A program made the translations under genes and the position numbers. The notes beneath the pieces are model-generated. The model saw only the letters and a list, made by a program, of their open reading frames with translations, was not told the DNA's origin and did no database searches. 64,000 nt of DNA from Peteryoungia desertarenae (GTDB taxonomy: Bacteria > Pseudomonadota > Alphaproteobacteria > Rhizobiales > Rhizobiaceae): contig NZ_CP058350.1 of the NCBI RefSeq assembly GCF_005860795.2, positions 1,456,501 through 1,520,500 of the forward strand, written 5' to 3'. Shown piece after piece: positions 50,752 through 60,632 of this stretch (the stretch's first letter is position 1; every line of letters begins with the position of its first letter).

Positions 50752-52296
50752 CTAATTGATCAGGCGTCTATAGAGCGCTGCATAAGTCTCGGCGCTGCGT
50801 TCCCACCCATAATTTGCACGCATGGCCTGGGTCTGGAGACGGGTCCAGTCGCGTTGGTCGCGATAGCTGCGCGCAGCGCGTCGGATTGCCTGCCGAAGAC
50901 CGTCCGCCGTGACAGGATGAAACTGGAAACCGGTTGCAGCGCGTGCAGACAAGGCAGCATCATTGGCATCAATGATGGTTTCCGAGAGACCGCCAGTGCG
51001 CGCCACGACCGGAACGCAGCCATAACGCAAGGCGTAGAGCTGTGTCAGGCCGCAAGGCTCGAAACGCGAAGGCTGGATGATCGAGTCAGATCCGCCATGC
51101 AGGAGATGTGCCGTTGGTTCGTTATAGCCAATCGAAACGGCCATTTTACCCGGGAAGCGTTGCGCGGCGCACTTGAGGGCTGCCTCGATCTCATGGTCTC
51201 CCTGGCCAAGAACGATGAGGCGCCCACCCCAGTGGAAGATCTCGTCGGCGACCTCGGCGAGCATATCCATGCCCTTTTGCCACGTGATCCGGGTCACGGT
51301 TGAGAAGAGTGGCCCAGCGCCAGCGTCGAGCCCAAAGCGTTCGAGAAGCATGGCTTTGTTCTGTTTTTTGCGACGCAGACTGCGAACATCATAGCGGAAT
51401 GGCAGATAGGGGTCAGTCGCCGGGTTCCAGATGTCCCCGTCGATCCCATTGACGATCCCGTCGAGGCAGTCGATCCGTCCTCTGAGCACACCGTCCAGAC
51501 CCATGCCGAATGCCGGCGAAAGAATCTCGCGTGCATAGGTGGGACTTACGACGGTGATGTGGTCGGTCGTTGTCAAGCCGCCTTTCAGGTAGCAGATGTC
51601 ACCGAAGTATTCGAGGCAGTCCGTCGTGAATACATCGGGCGGCAGGCCGATTTCGGGGAGAACCTCGGCTGAAAACTGGCCTTGAAAGGCAATGTTGTGA
51701 ATGGTCAGCAAGGTCGGAACCTTGCATTGCATGTTGCGCATATAGACTGCGGTCAGGGCTGCCTGCCAGTCATGCAGATGGACGAGGTCAGGCTTCCAGC
51801 CCGGCATGACGCCACTTGCGATTTCTGCGGCGGCCAAGCAAAGCACGGCAAAACGCTTCCAGTTATCGGGGTGGTCGACGCCATTCCCGTCGACATAGGG
51901 CCCCCCATCCCGCTCATAAAGTGCGGGCGCGTCCAGAACGAACAGGCTCAGTCCCTCGATTTCGAGATGACGCAAGAATGCCCGATGACCAAGTAGGTCA
52001 TCAAACTCGAGCAGCGGGGGATGGAGCCGCGCCAGCGCCAACAGCGAAGGATAACCGGGCACCAGTGTACGGGTCGAAACCCCGAAACGCTCCATCACCT
52101 TTGGAAGCGCGCCCGTGACATCCGCGAGCCCCCCGGTCTTGACCAGAGGGTAGATTTCCGAGGCAACGGCGAGCGTTTGTATCGACTTTCCCGCAGCTTC
52201 TGGCAGTGAAGCATCATTGTCGAAGACCGGCCCGATTCTCCGGAGCAGTCGGCCATGCAGCAGCTCGGTCTTGATTGAAGGGCCACCCATCGCCAT
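50752..52296 (-). CDS. glgA: Glycogen synthase (second, isolated copy type)
   Basis: 514 residues. Glucosyltransferase (GT5) that extends alpha-1,4-glucan from ADP-glucose. Motifs: ASEIYPLVKTGGLADVTGALP (ADP-glucose-binding Lys53; canonical enzymes have it near residue 15, so there is a ~38-residue N-terminal extension), PDLVHLHDWQAALTAVYMR, LTIHNIAFQG, NGIDGDIWNPATD, SRFEPCGLTQLYALRYG, and RTGGLSETI. The DUF2934 gene stop overlaps its start (TGATG). No glgB, glgC or glgP nearby. Confidence 0.93.
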   Translation of the reverse strand: MAMGGPSIKTELLHGRLLRRIGPVFDNDASLPEAAGKSIQTLAVASEIYPLVKTGGLADVTGALPKVMERFGVSTRTLVPGYPSLLALARLHPPLLEFDDLLGHRAFLRHLEIEGLSLFVLDAPALYERDGGPYVDGNGVDHPDNWKRFAVLCLAAAEIASGVMPGWKPDLVHLHDWQAALTAVYMRNMQCKVPTLLTIHNIAFQGQFSAEVLPEIGLPPDVFTTDCLEYFGDICYLKGGLTTTDHITVVSPTYAREILSPAFGMGLDGVLRGRIDCLDGIVNGIDGDIWNPATDPYLPFRYDVRSLRRKKQNKAMLLERFGLDAGAGPLFSTVTRITWQKGMDMLAEVADEIFHWGGRLIVLGQGDHEIEAALKCAAQRFPGKMAVSIGYNEPTAHLLHGGSDSIIQPSRFEPCGLTQLYALRYGCVPVVARTGGLSETIIDANDAALSARAATGFQFHPVTADGLRQAIRRAARSYRDQRDWTRLQTQAMRANYGWERSAETYAALYRRLIN

Positions 52297-52580
52297 CAGC
52301 CCTCAATGCCCTTGCGTGACGCGGCAACCTTTGTGTTGCGACCTTTTTTCAACGGCGCGGGCTCGACCTTATCGCTCTGGCCTTCCGTTGGCGTTTCTGT
52401 GGCGGCTTTGTTCACTCTCTTCAACGACTTTTCGCGTGTGACCACTGCGCTCTGCGTCAGCCTCGTCCACTCGTCGGAAGCCAGCCGCCAATGCTCACCA
52501 TCACGACCGCCTGGGCGCCCTTCTTCTTCCCAGATCGCATATGCTCTCTGGGCAATCCACTCGCTAATCTTGTCCGCCAT
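52296..52580 (-). CDS. DUF2934 domain-containing protein
   Basis: 94 residues from ATG 52580 with GGAGA upstream. The N-terminal KISEWIAQRAYAIWEEEGRPGGRDGEHWRLASDEW is the DUF2934 domain; the rest is basic and low in complexity (PAPLKKGRNTKVAASRKG), possibly DNA- or protein-binding. The family is unknown in function but often under general stress control. Its stop overlaps the glgA start, so the two are translationally coupled. Confidence 0.85.
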   Translation of the reverse strand: MADKISEWIAQRAYAIWEEEGRPGGRDGEHWRLASDEWTRLTQSAVVTREKSLKRVNKAATETPTEGQSDKVEPAPLKKGRNTKVAASRKGIEG

Positions 52581-52609
52581 TTCGGGTCTCCGCATCTCGT
52601 ATGCCCAGA

Positions 52610-52635
52610 AACGCTATCTGACGTGCAACAGTTCC
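52610..52635 (-). promoter_or_regulatory. EcfG-type promoter before DUF2934-glgA, perfect match
   Basis: On the minus strand: GGAAC, 17 bases, CGTT, exact to consensus and followed at 29 bases by the DUF2934 start. Places glycogen synthase under general stress control. Confidence 0.7.
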
Positions 52636-52846
52636 AGAGCTGAGAGATCATTTCGCGCCATGGTCGATGACAGATCGGAACTCGCCTTTGTTTTTGGAAA
52701 AAGATGTTTTGATCAATGCCGAACGGCCCCAAAGTTCATTCCGGCAAGTATCTTGCAAGATCTGACGAAACCGCGAGATGATCTGACATGCTTGGTCTAT
52801 GCGGCCCGGTGAATATTAGAAAAAACAATCCCCCGGCTAGGTTTCA

Positions 52847-52873
52847 TTAACCTTCAGGCAAGGAATTAACCAT
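52847..52873. promoter_or_regulatory. Two TTAACC motifs upstream of icpA
   Basis: TTAACC at 52847 and TTAACCAT at 52866, 19 bases apart. TTAACCAT resembles a CtrA half-site, which would tie the chemotaxis operon to the cell cycle. Chance occurrence in an AT-rich patch cannot be excluded. Confidence 0.3.
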
Positions 52874-53102
52874 AAAGATTGGCCTACACGACGGAGTGGG
52901 ACTCGCTGAGTCTTCGTTGGGCATGAAGCCGTCCCGTCGTACCGGTCTCGGTCCGGTCTGTGTGTTTCAATCATGCGGTTCATCTCGAACAGCCGAACTG
53001 GATGCGGACGGATCGGAATACTGATCCCAAAACTGCAGCCTGGTGCGCGCGATCTGAACCCTGAAGTGGTCGAAAGACTACATATAGGCAAACGGGGCAA
53101 GT

Positions 53103-54743
53103 GTGAGTCAGGGGATCTCGGCAGAGCGCACGACAGGAGCACAGGCGGGCAGCCTGCGCGACCGTTTGCGATTTGCAGGCCTCGATGAAACGCAGTGCGA
53201 GCTTTTGCGACGCCATCGCCCCGGTCTGGACGATTCTCTCAAGGCGGGGCTTCGCGACCTGTTCCAGCGCTTTCAGACGTTCCCAGATGCTGCGCGCAGC
53301 TTTACCAATGAACGCCAATACGACCGCTTGCATGACCTGATGTCCTCTCACTGGGACGTTCTGACCGATGCCCGTTTTGACGCTCTCTATGCGGAGCGGG
53401 TCAAGGTTCTATCCGATGCCGAGAGCCGCATGGGGCTGGATCCCCGCTGGCATATCGCCGGGCACGCCGTTGTTCTTGAACACCTCATCCAGACAGCCTT
53501 ATCGCAATCGGGCAGTGGCGGTCTGTTTTCCCGACGCCCATCGAACGAGAGCGCAGAACTGCTTGCGGCGCTTGTCCGCCTTGTCATGGTTGATCTGGAG
53601 ATTGCCGTATCTCTCCGGTTCAACGAGATGCGTCTCAAGCACCATCGGGATCTGGCAAGCCAGCGCGAGCGCGACCGTGTTGAGATGGATAGCATTTTCC
53701 GCCCTGTCATCGAATCTCTTGCCGAACGGGATCTGACGGTTCGCGTGACCCCAGACGTGCCCGAGCATTGTCGGGATCTGGCAACGAAGATGAACGAGGC
53801 GCTTGAGCTTTTGCAGGCGGCGTTCCTGACTTCGGATGAAAAGCTGGCAACGGCTGGAGGCACGACCGAGAAGATGCTGACTGCCGTGCATGGCTTTGCC
53901 GAGAAGGCGGACGAGCAGTCTCACAGGCTGGCCGAAACGTTCCGTGTGCTTGAGAGCCTGGCTGACGGCGTCCGTGACAGTGCCGGCAAGACCAAATCAG
54001 CAGAAGCAACCGTTGCAGCGACCAGACAGTCTGTTGAGGCAAGTGGCCACATTGTCGGGGAGGCGATATCCGCCATGGCCGATATTGAAGCGTCTGCGGA
54101 ACAGATCGGGCAGATCATCGGCGCCATCGACGAAATTGCCTTCCAGACCAATCTTCTGGCTTTGAATGCCGGAATTGAGGCCGCGCGCGCCGGCGATAGC
54201 GGTCGGGGCTTTGCTGTTGTCGCGCAGGAAGTCCGTGCACTCGCACAGCGTTCCGCCGACGCGGCACGCGAGATCAAGACGCTGGTGGCCACCACCAAAT
54301 CCCAGGTTGACGCCGGTGTTGACATGGTCGCGCGCACCCAGGGCGCGATTGCCGATATCGTAACCCAGGTCAGTGATATCAGCGGCACTGTTTCGGATAT
54401 TGCACGCGCAACAGATGCCCAGGTCGGTGAACTCGAAGGATTGACATCATCCGTCGACGGTATCAGCCGTGATATCGCTTCCAATGCTGACCTTGCGCGT
54501 GGATCGACTGCCCGGACCGATGATCTGCACAGGGTCATCCTAGAACTCGGTGCGACGATCAGAGAATTCCACATCGAGCGGCAGCCAGGACCCAAGCGTT
54601 CGCAGCGCCCCAAAATCGAGATTTCCGCAGGGGCACATGTTGAGCAGGTCGAGAAGAAGGCGGCATTGGTCACCGGTCCTGCTGAGCTTCATTTCGATGA
54701 AGACTTCGAATTCCCCGTCCGGATCGCAGGCCTTGGAGGTTGA
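53103..54743 (+). CDS. icpA: IcpA: cytoplasmic globin-coupled chemoreceptor
   Basis: 546 residues from GTG 53103, no membrane segment. Residues about 20-180 are a globin-coupled sensor domain (protoglobin-like): [39 protein letters not shown] and [19 protein letters not shown], where a histidine could be the heme ligand; this suggests sensing of oxygen or a related ligand. The signalling domain has the hairpin [46 protein letters not shown]. First gene of the che operon; the sensing function is inferred. Confidence 0.92.
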   Translation: MSQGISAERTTGAQAGSLRDRLRFAGLDETQCELLRRHRPGLDDSLKAGLRDLFQRFQTFPDAARSFTNERQYDRLHDLMSSHWDVLTDARFDALYAERVKVLSDAESRMGLDPRWHIAGHAVVLEHLIQTALSQSGSGGLFSRRPSNESAELLAALVRLVMVDLEIAVSLRFNEMRLKHHRDLASQRERDRVEMDSIFRPVIESLAERDLTVRVTPDVPEHCRDLATKMNEALELLQAAFLTSDEKLATAGGTTEKMLTAVHGFAEKADEQSHRLAETFRVLESLADGVRDSAGKTKSAEATVAATRQSVEASGHIVGEAISAMADIEASAEQIGQIIGAIDEIAFQTNLLALNAGIEAARAGDSGRGFAVVAQEVRALAQRSADAAREIKTLVATTKSQVDAGVDMVARTQGAIADIVTQVSDISGTVSDIARATDAQVGELEGLTSSVDGISRDIASNADLARGSTARTDDLHRVILELGATIREFHIERQPGPKRSQRPKIEISAGAHVEQVEKKAALVTGPAELHFDEDFEFPVRIAGLGG

Positions 54744-54875
54744 GAAGATTGTTTACCAACTTGGCGTACAAGAATCGCTACGGGCAGGAAATGCATCCCC
54801 AAGATGTTCGGGCAACCCGGTTCGTGAATGTTGGGATCTGCATCTAAGTGACGGGCTCGTGAGACAAGGAAAAAA

Positions 54876-55178
54876 ATGATGGCAAGCAAGAAAGGCGCAC
54901 AGAAGAGTTTGAAGCTCGCCGCAGTGCTGGACCTGAATGAGGCCTCCAATCTGAAGGCCAATCTCTCGTCCTTGCGCGGGAATGCGGTGACCGTCGATGC
55001 CTCAGGCGTCGAACGGGTTGGTGCCCAATGTGTCCAGGTTCTTATGGCCGCAGCCAAGGCCTGGGAGGAGGACAAACATCCCTTTACCTTCGACAAGGCA
55101 TCGGATGCTTTTCTAAAGACTCTTCAACTAATTGGCGTAAACATCGATCATCTGCTCGCTAAGGAGATCCGGCAATGA
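54876..55178 (+). CDS. cheS: STAS-domain protein CheS
   Basis: 100 residues from ATG 54876 (ATG 54879 is equally possible), with AAGGA upstream. Small STAS fold: LKLAAVLDLNEASNLKANLSSLRGNAVTVDASGVERVGAQCVQVLMAAAKAWEEDKHPF. In Sinorhizobium meliloti the gene in this position is CheS, which binds CheA and speeds loss of phosphate from CheY1. Position between icpA and cheY1 and the fold agree with that. Confidence 0.8.
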   Translation: MMASKKGAQKSLKLAAVLDLNEASNLKANLSSLRGNAVTVDASGVERVGAQCVQVLMAAAKAWEEDKHPFTFDKASDAFLKTLQLIGVNIDHLLAKEIRQ

Positions 55179-55540
55179 AGAAAAAAGTGCTTACCGTGGA
55201 TGACTCCAGAACCATACGGAACATGCTTCTGGTCACCCTCAACAATGCAGGATTCGAGACCATCCAGGCGGAAGACGGTGTCGAAGGCCTCGAAGTTCTC
55301 GAGGAATGCAATCCTGACGTGATCGTGACGGACATCAACATGCCCCGTCTCGATGGCTTCGGTTTCATTGAGGGCGTTCGGAAGAACGACAAATACCGTG
55401 CAGTGCCGATCCTGGTTTTGACCACGGAAAGCGATGCAGAGAAGAAGAACCGTGCACGTCAGGCCGGCGCCACAGGCTGGATCGTAAAGCCATTCGATCC
55501 GACCAAGTTGATCGATGCCATTGAGCGCGTAACCGCCTAA
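55175..55540 (+). CDS. cheY1: CheY1 single-domain response regulator (phosphate sink)
   Basis: 121 residues. Receiver fold: acid pair D9-D10 in LTVDDSRTIR, phospho-acceptor D53 in DVIVTDINMPRLDG, the threonine in VLTTES and the lysine in GWIVKPFDP. In rhizobia with two CheYs, CheY1 mainly drains phosphate from the motor-binding CheY2. Overlaps the end of cheS by 4 bases, so it is translationally coupled. Confidence 0.93.
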   Translation: MKKKVLTVDDSRTIRNMLLVTLNNAGFETIQAEDGVEGLEVLEECNPDVIVTDINMPRLDGFGFIEGVRKNDKYRAVPILVLTTESDAEKKNRARQAGATGWIVKPFDPTKLIDAIERVTA

Positions 55541-55555
55541 GTCGGGATTTCTCCT

Positions 55556-57826
55556 ATGGATATGAACGAAATCAAAGAGATCTTCTTCCAGGAATGCGAG
55601 GAGCAGCTTGCAGAACTGGAGTCCGGTCTTCTGAAAATGAATGACGGAGATCGCGATCCGGAAACGGTCAATGCTGTTTTCCGGGCCGTGCATTCAATCA
55701 AAGGCGGTGCGGGAGCATTCGGTCTCGATGACCTGGTTGCATTTGCACACGTTTTTGAAACGACACTTGATTGCGTTCGTTCCAACAAGCTTGAGCCTGG
55801 CCCTGAGGTCATGAAGGTGATGTTGAAGTCGGCCGATGTACTGGCCGACCTTGTGACAGCATCCCGTGATGGCGGAAGTGTCGATGATGCGCGCTCCAGC
55901 GCATTGGTCAAGGAATTGGAAGCCCTGGCAAATGGCGAGGTGCCGGTCGCTTCTTCTCCAGTCGCTGCTGCTCCCAAAGCCGCTCCAGCGCCGGTCGCCG
56001 CTGCTCCGGCCCCGACAGACGACAGTGGATTCCAGCCAATTCCCTTCAGCTTCGATGACCTGGACGGCGAAGAAGCAACCATCGTGCCCTCTGTCTTCGA
56101 CGTTAGCTTCAAGCCACGGCGCGAACTTTACTCCAAGGGTAATGAAGCTGCACTTCTGCTGCGTGATCTCTCGCGCATCGGTGAGATGAGCATTAACTGC
56201 AATACGGACGAGCTGCCGAGTTTCGATGACATCGACCCGGAAGGTGCCTACTTCACCTGGAAGGCGCAGATCAAAACCGAAAAGGGCGAGGAGGGCATTC
56301 GTCAGGTCTTTGAATTTGCCGAATGGGACTGTGATCTGGAAATCAAGCTTCATGAGGCCGAATCCGCGACCAATGGAGAAGAGCTGCCCATGGTTCCGGT
56401 TCCGTTCGACCTGTCGGCTCTCGATGACGAAGGTGCAAGCGAAGCCAGCGACAACGCAGCAGACGCGAATGTTGCAGCCGCCGTCGAAGCGGCGGAAACG
56501 GCAAGCAATGTCATGAAGATGGCAGCGGGTGCAGCTGCCAAGCCGGAAAAGAAAGAATCCCCAGCCGCCGCTGCCGCAGCCGCCGCTGCTGCCGCCGCCG
56601 CTCAGGCCAACAGCGCCGCTGGCCAGACAATCCGCGTTGACCTCGACCGCGTCGACCGTCTGATCAACCTTGTCGGCGAGTTGGTGATCAACCAGGCGAT
56701 GCTCTCGCAGAGCGTTATCGAGAATGACAATAACGGCACGTCGTCGATCAACATGGGCCTCGAAGAGCTTCAGCAGCTCACCCGCGAGATCCAGGATTCG
56801 GTCATGGCGATCCGCGCACAGCCTGTGAAGCCGGTCTTCCAGCGCATGTCACGTATCGTGCGCGAAGTGGCCGACATGGTCGGTAAGTCGATCCGCCTTG
56901 TCACCGAAGGTGAAAACACCGAAGTCGACAAGACGGTTATCGACAAGCTCGCCGAGCCGTTGACCCACATGATCCGCAACGCCGTCGACCACGGCATCGA
57001 AAGCCCCGAGAAGCGTGCGGCCGCCGGCAAGAACCCGGAAGGCACGGTCAAGCTCACTGCAAAGCATCGTTCGGGCCGCATCGTCATCGAACTCGTTGAT
57101 GACGGCGCCGGTATCAATCGCGAACGTGTCCGCCAGAAGGCCATCGACAACGACCTCATCGCAGCCGATGCCAACCTGACGGATGAGGAAATCGACAACC
57201 TGATCTTCATGCCGGGCTTCTCCACGGCCGACAAGATCTCTGACATTTCCGGTCGCGGCGTCGGCATGGACGTCGTCAAGCGCTCGATCCAGGCTCTCGG
57301 TGGTCGTATCTCGATCACCTCGCGCCCGGGCCAGGGTTCGACCTTCACCATGAGCTTGCCGCTGACGCTGGCCGTTCTAGACGGCATGGTTGTCACGGTC
57401 GCCGGTCAGACCCTCGTCGTGCCGCTCACGGCCATCGTCGAGACGCTCCAGCCGGAAGCTCAGCACATCCATTCCTTTGGCGCCAACCAGCGCCTCATCT
57501 CGATCCGTAACTCCTTCTGCCCGCTCGTGGATGTGGGCCGGATCCTCAACTTCCGCGCTTCCCAGGCAAACCCGATGGATGGCGTCGCCCTCCTCGTGGA
57601 ATCCGAAGGCGGCGGCCAGCGTGCACTGATGGTCGACGCCATCCAGGGCCAGCGTCAGGTCGTCATCAAGTCGCTTGAAGCCAACTACACCCATGTTCCG
57701 GGTATCGCTGCTGCAACCATCCTAGGCGATGGTCGCGTCGCTCTTATCCTCGACGTGGATGCCGTCGTTGCCGCCTCGCGCGGTCAGTCACTCAAACAGG
57801 AAATGTCGTTAGCCGTCGCAGGGTAG
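55556..57826 (+). CDS. cheA: Chemotaxis histidine kinase CheA
   Basis: 756 residues. P1 HPt domain at the N-terminus with the phosphorylated His46 in FRAVHSIKGGAGAFGL; a long P2/linker region with a poly-alanine run (about residues 340-355); P3 dimerisation (LINLVGELVINQAMLSQSVIE); P4 ATPase (LTHMIRNAVDHGIESPEKR, DDGAGINRERVRQKA, FMPGFSTADKISDISGRGVGMDVVKRSI); and a CheW-like P5 (LDGMVVTVAGQTLVVPLTAI). Phosphorylates CheY1, CheY2 and CheB in the operon. Confidence 0.97.
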   Translation: MDMNEIKEIFFQECEEQLAELESGLLKMNDGDRDPETVNAVFRAVHSIKGGAGAFGLDDLVAFAHVFETTLDCVRSNKLEPGPEVMKVMLKSADVLADLVTASRDGGSVDDARSSALVKELEALANGEVPVASSPVAAAPKAAPAPVAAAPAPTDDSGFQPIPFSFDDLDGEEATIVPSVFDVSFKPRRELYSKGNEAALLLRDLSRIGEMSINCNTDELPSFDDIDPEGAYFTWKAQIKTEKGEEGIRQVFEFAEWDCDLEIKLHEAESATNGEELPMVPVPFDLSALDDEGASEASDNAADANVAAAVEAAETASNVMKMAAGAAAKPEKKESPAAAAAAAAAAAAAQANSAAGQTIRVDLDRVDRLINLVGELVINQAMLSQSVIENDNNGTSSINMGLEELQQLTREIQDSVMAIRAQPVKPVFQRMSRIVREVADMVGKSIRLVTEGENTEVDKTVIDKLAEPLTHMIRNAVDHGIESPEKRAAAGKNPEGTVKLTAKHRSGRIVIELVDDGAGINRERVRQKAIDNDLIAADANLTDEEIDNLIFMPGFSTADKISDISGRGVGMDVVKRSIQALGGRISITSRPGQGSTFTMSLPLTLAVLDGMVVTVAGQTLVVPLTAIVETLQPEAQHIHSFGANQRLISIRNSFCPLVDVGRILNFRASQANPMDGVALLVESEGGGQRALMVDAIQGQRQVVIKSLEANYTHVPGIAAATILGDGRVALILDVDAVVAASRGQSLKQEMSLAVAG

Positions 57827-57830
57827 TATC

Positions 57831-58298
57831 ATGTCGTATGCGGTCAAAAACTTGATTGAAGGTGCTCGGGAGCTCATTGCCTTCCGCATTGGTGATCAGG
57901 AATTTTGCGTGAACATCATGTCAGTGCGGGAAATTCGCGGATGGACACCCGCGACGCCTCTACCGCACGCACCATCCTACGTTATGGGCGTCATCAACCT
58001 TCGTGGTGCGGTGCTGCCGATCGTCGACCTTTCAAGCAGGTTGGGCATGAAGCCCGCCAACCCGTCCGAGCGCCATGTGATCATCGTGGCGCAGGTCAGA
58101 TCGAAGGTCATCGGCCTGCTGGTCGAGGCGGTTTCGGACATCCTGACGGTAACGGATGAGAATATTCAGCCTACCCCCGAGGTCTCGTCGGACCTTGAGA
58201 GGCAATATGCCAGAGGGATCCTGGCAATCGACAAGCGGATGATCTGCCTGGTCGAACTTGGAGCCCTGTTTACAGACGCCGAAAGTGAGGCTGCATGA
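57831..58298 (+). CDS. cheW: Chemotaxis coupling protein CheW
   Basis: 155 residues. Beta-barrel adaptor that joins receptors to CheA: ELIAFRIGDQEFCVNIMSVREIRGWTPATPLPHAPSYVMGVINLRGAVLPIVDLSSRLG carries the family's GVINLRG and VREI motifs. Starts 4 bases after the cheA stop; its stop overlaps the cheR start (ATGA). Confidence 0.96.
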   Translation: MSYAVKNLIEGARELIAFRIGDQEFCVNIMSVREIRGWTPATPLPHAPSYVMGVINLRGAVLPIVDLSSRLGMKPANPSERHVIIVAQVRSKVIGLLVEAVSDILTVTDENIQPTPEVSSDLERQYARGILAIDKRMICLVELGALFTDAESEAA

Positions 58299-59197
58299 CA
58301 TTGACGATGACCACATCCCGAGCCTCTGATGACGAGGTACTGGCCAGCGGCGAATACCCGCTGACCCGTCGGGATTTGAACGAGATCGCGGCCATGATCT
58401 ATTCCGATGCCGGGATTGCCCTCAACGATTCCAAGGCATCGCTCGTTTACTCGCGTTTGTCGAAGCATATCCGCAATCTTGGCCTCTCCGGCTTTAGAGC
58501 CTATTGCCAACTTGTGGCTTCTCCAGAGGGAGCAAATGAACGCAGGGAGATGCTCTCTCACCTGACAACGAATTTCACCCGCTTCTTTCGTGAGAACCAC
58601 CATTTCGAGCATCTGCGTGATGAAGTCCTGCCTGGTCTGATTGCAAACGCCAAGGCCGGCGGTCGCGTGCGTATCTGGTCTGCTGCCTGTTCCGATGGTC
58701 AGGAGCCATATTCGATAGCGCTGACTGTTCTGCAGGCATTTCCAAATGCGGCAGATTACGACTTCAAGATACTGGCGACCGATATCGATCCCAAGATCCT
58801 GGCGATCGCAAGAGCCGGTGCCTATGATGAGCAGGCGCTTGAGACGGTCAATCCGTCGATGCGCAAGCAGTGGTTCAAGGAAGTAGAGATTGGTGGACGA
58901 CGCAAATGGCAGGTCGACGACCGGCTAAAGCGTATCATTACCTTCAACGAGCTGAACCTGATGACGCAGTGGCCCTTCAAGGGCAAGTTCGATGTCATCT
59001 TCTGCCGTAACGTTGTCATCTATTTCGATGAGCCGACGCAGGTTCGTATCTGGTCGAGATTTGCAGAGCTCCTGCCGATTGGAGGACATTTGTATATAGG
59101 CCACTCCGAGCGCGTGTCCGGTGATCCGAAGAACGACTTCGATAATATCGGCATCACCACCTATCGGTATATCGGCAAGCATGGAGGGCGCAGATAA
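58295..59197 (+). CDS. cheR: Chemoreceptor methyltransferase CheR
   Basis: 300 residues. N-terminal helical domain ([53 protein letters not shown]), then [19 protein letters not shown], and the SAM-binding fold with [24 protein letters not shown] and [37 protein letters not shown] is also typical. Methylates glutamates of chemoreceptors for adaptation. Overlaps cheW and cheB by a few bases. Confidence 0.96.
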   Translation: MTLTMTTSRASDDEVLASGEYPLTRRDLNEIAAMIYSDAGIALNDSKASLVYSRLSKHIRNLGLSGFRAYCQLVASPEGANERREMLSHLTTNFTRFFRENHHFEHLRDEVLPGLIANAKAGGRVRIWSAACSDGQEPYSIALTVLQAFPNAADYDFKILATDIDPKILAIARAGAYDEQALETVNPSMRKQWFKEVEIGGRRKWQVDDRLKRIITFNELNLMTQWPFKGKFDVIFCRNVVIYFDEPTQVRIWSRFAELLPIGGHLYIGHSERVSGDPKNDFDNIGITTYRYIGKHGGRR

Positions 59198-60243
59198 TGG
59201 CCAATCCAGCGCGCGTTCTTGTCGTTGACGACAGCCCGACCATGCGAGGCCTCATCACGGCTGTCTTGAACAAGGACCCTGAGGTAAGCGTGATCGGACA
59301 GGCCGGGGATGCATTGGAGGCCCGCGCGGCAATCAAGCAGCTCAATCCCGATGTCGTCACGCTCGACATTGAAATGCCCAACATGAACGGTCTTGAGTTT
59401 CTCGAGAAGATCATGAAGCTTCGGCCTATGCCGGTGATCATGGTTTCGACCATGACCCATCGAGGGGCGGAAGCGACCCTGGCGGCACTCGAAATCGGTG
59501 CCTTCGACTGTGTTGGAAAGCCGGCGCCAGGCGATGCGCGTCCCTTTGGCGACCTGGCGGACAAGGTCAAGGCGGCCGCGCGTTCGCAGCATCGGTATGT
59601 GTCCGTCGCCAACCCCGCGCCTGTCACAAGCGCTCCTGTGGCAGACTTCAGGGTCGGCCGGAAGATCGTTGCCATAGGTTCCTCAACCGGTGGCGTTGAG
59701 GCGCTCATTGCTGTCCTGCAGAAATTTCCGCGGAATTGTCCGCCGACGGTCATTACACAACACATGCCGCCGACTTTCACCAAGAGCTTCGCTGAGAGGC
59801 TCAACAGACTCTGTGCGCCGGTCGTTGAAGAGGCAACCGATGGGGCACGCCTTGAAATCGGGAAGATATACCTCGCACCGGGCGGTGAGCGTCATCTTCA
59901 GGTTGCCAATGCGTCAGCGCCGTCATGCCGGCTTGTCGACAAAGCACCAGTGAATGGGCATCGCCCGTCCGTCGACGTGCTTTTTGACTCCGTCGCAGAA
60001 CTCGCGGGCCGCAATGCCGTGGGCGTCATCCTCACGGGAATGGGTCGTGACGGGGCGTCCGGCCTTTTGAAAATGCGTCACGCTGGGGCCCGCACCCTTG
60101 GACAGAACGAAAAGACTTGCGTGGTTTATGGAATGCCCCGTGTCGCCCATGAATTAGGCGCCGTAGAACAACAGCTGCCGCTCGCATCCATTGGGGAAGA
60201 AATCCTCAAACTTACTGCCGCCCGAAAAGAAGGTATCGACTAA
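59197..60243 (+). CDS. cheB: Chemoreceptor methylesterase CheB
   Basis: 348 residues. Receiver domain first ([15 protein letters not shown]; phospho-acceptor about D57 in [14 protein letters not shown]), then the methylesterase with the Ser in [16 protein letters not shown], the histidine in [18 protein letters not shown] and the aspartate in [16 protein letters not shown]. Removes methyl groups from receptors once phosphorylated by CheA, opposing CheR. Confidence 0.96.
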   Translation: MANPARVLVVDDSPTMRGLITAVLNKDPEVSVIGQAGDALEARAAIKQLNPDVVTLDIEMPNMNGLEFLEKIMKLRPMPVIMVSTMTHRGAEATLAALEIGAFDCVGKPAPGDARPFGDLADKVKAAARSQHRYVSVANPAPVTSAPVADFRVGRKIVAIGSSTGGVEALIAVLQKFPRNCPPTVITQHMPPTFTKSFAERLNRLCAPVVEEATDGARLEIGKIYLAPGGERHLQVANASAPSCRLVDKAPVNGHRPSVDVLFDSVAELAGRNAVGVILTGMGRDGASGLLKMRHAGARTLGQNEKTCVVYGMPRVAHELGAVEQQLPLASIGEEILKLTAARKEGID

Positions 60244-60632
60244 TGTCTCTAGCAGAAAAAATAAAAGTTCTGATCGTTGATGATCAGGTCACAAGCCGCC
60301 TGCTTCTCAGTGACGCACTGACGCAGTTGGGCTTCAAGCAAATCACCGCCGCTGGCGATGGCGAGCAGGGGATGAAGATCATGCAGCAGCAGCCGCATCA
60401 TCTGGTCATCTCCGATTTCAACATGCCAAAGATGGACGGTCTTGGTCTGCTACAGGCCGTTAGGACCAATCCCGCCACGAAGAAAGCGGCGTTCATCATC
60501 CTGACTGCCCAGGGTGACCGCGCGCTTGTTCAGAAGGCAGCCCAGCTTGGAGCGAACAACGTTCTCGCCAAGCCATTCACAATCGAAAAGATGAAGGCGG
60601 CTATCGAAGCCGTATTCGGAGCCCTGAAATGA
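60243..60632 (+). CDS. cheY2: CheY2, main motor-binding response regulator
   Basis: 129 residues. Receiver fold: acid pair in [14 protein letters not shown], phospho-acceptor D58 in [16 protein letters not shown], threonine in FIILTAQG and lysine in [14 protein letters not shown]. In S. meliloti CheY2-P slows the unidirectional flagellar motor. Its start overlaps the cheB stop by one base. Confidence 0.94.
   Translation: MSLAEKIKVLIVDDQVTSRLLLSDALTQLGFKQITAAGDGEQGMKIMQQQPHHLVISDFNMPKMDGLGLLQAVRTNPATKKAAFIILTAQGDRALVQKAAQLGANNVLAKPFTIEKMKAAIEAVFGALK

Larger units (their letters stand above)
52581..53102. other. 522-base region between DUF2934/glgA and icpA
   Basis: Holds the EcfG-type promoter for DUF2934-glgA and, closer to icpA, two TTAACC-type motifs. 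The rest shows no gene; the 168-residue frame at 52306-52812 is antisense to DUF2934. Confidence 0.5.

Noticed and set aside
52306..52812. 168-residue plus-strand frame over DUF2934
   Set aside because: Antisense to a recognised DUF2934 domain.
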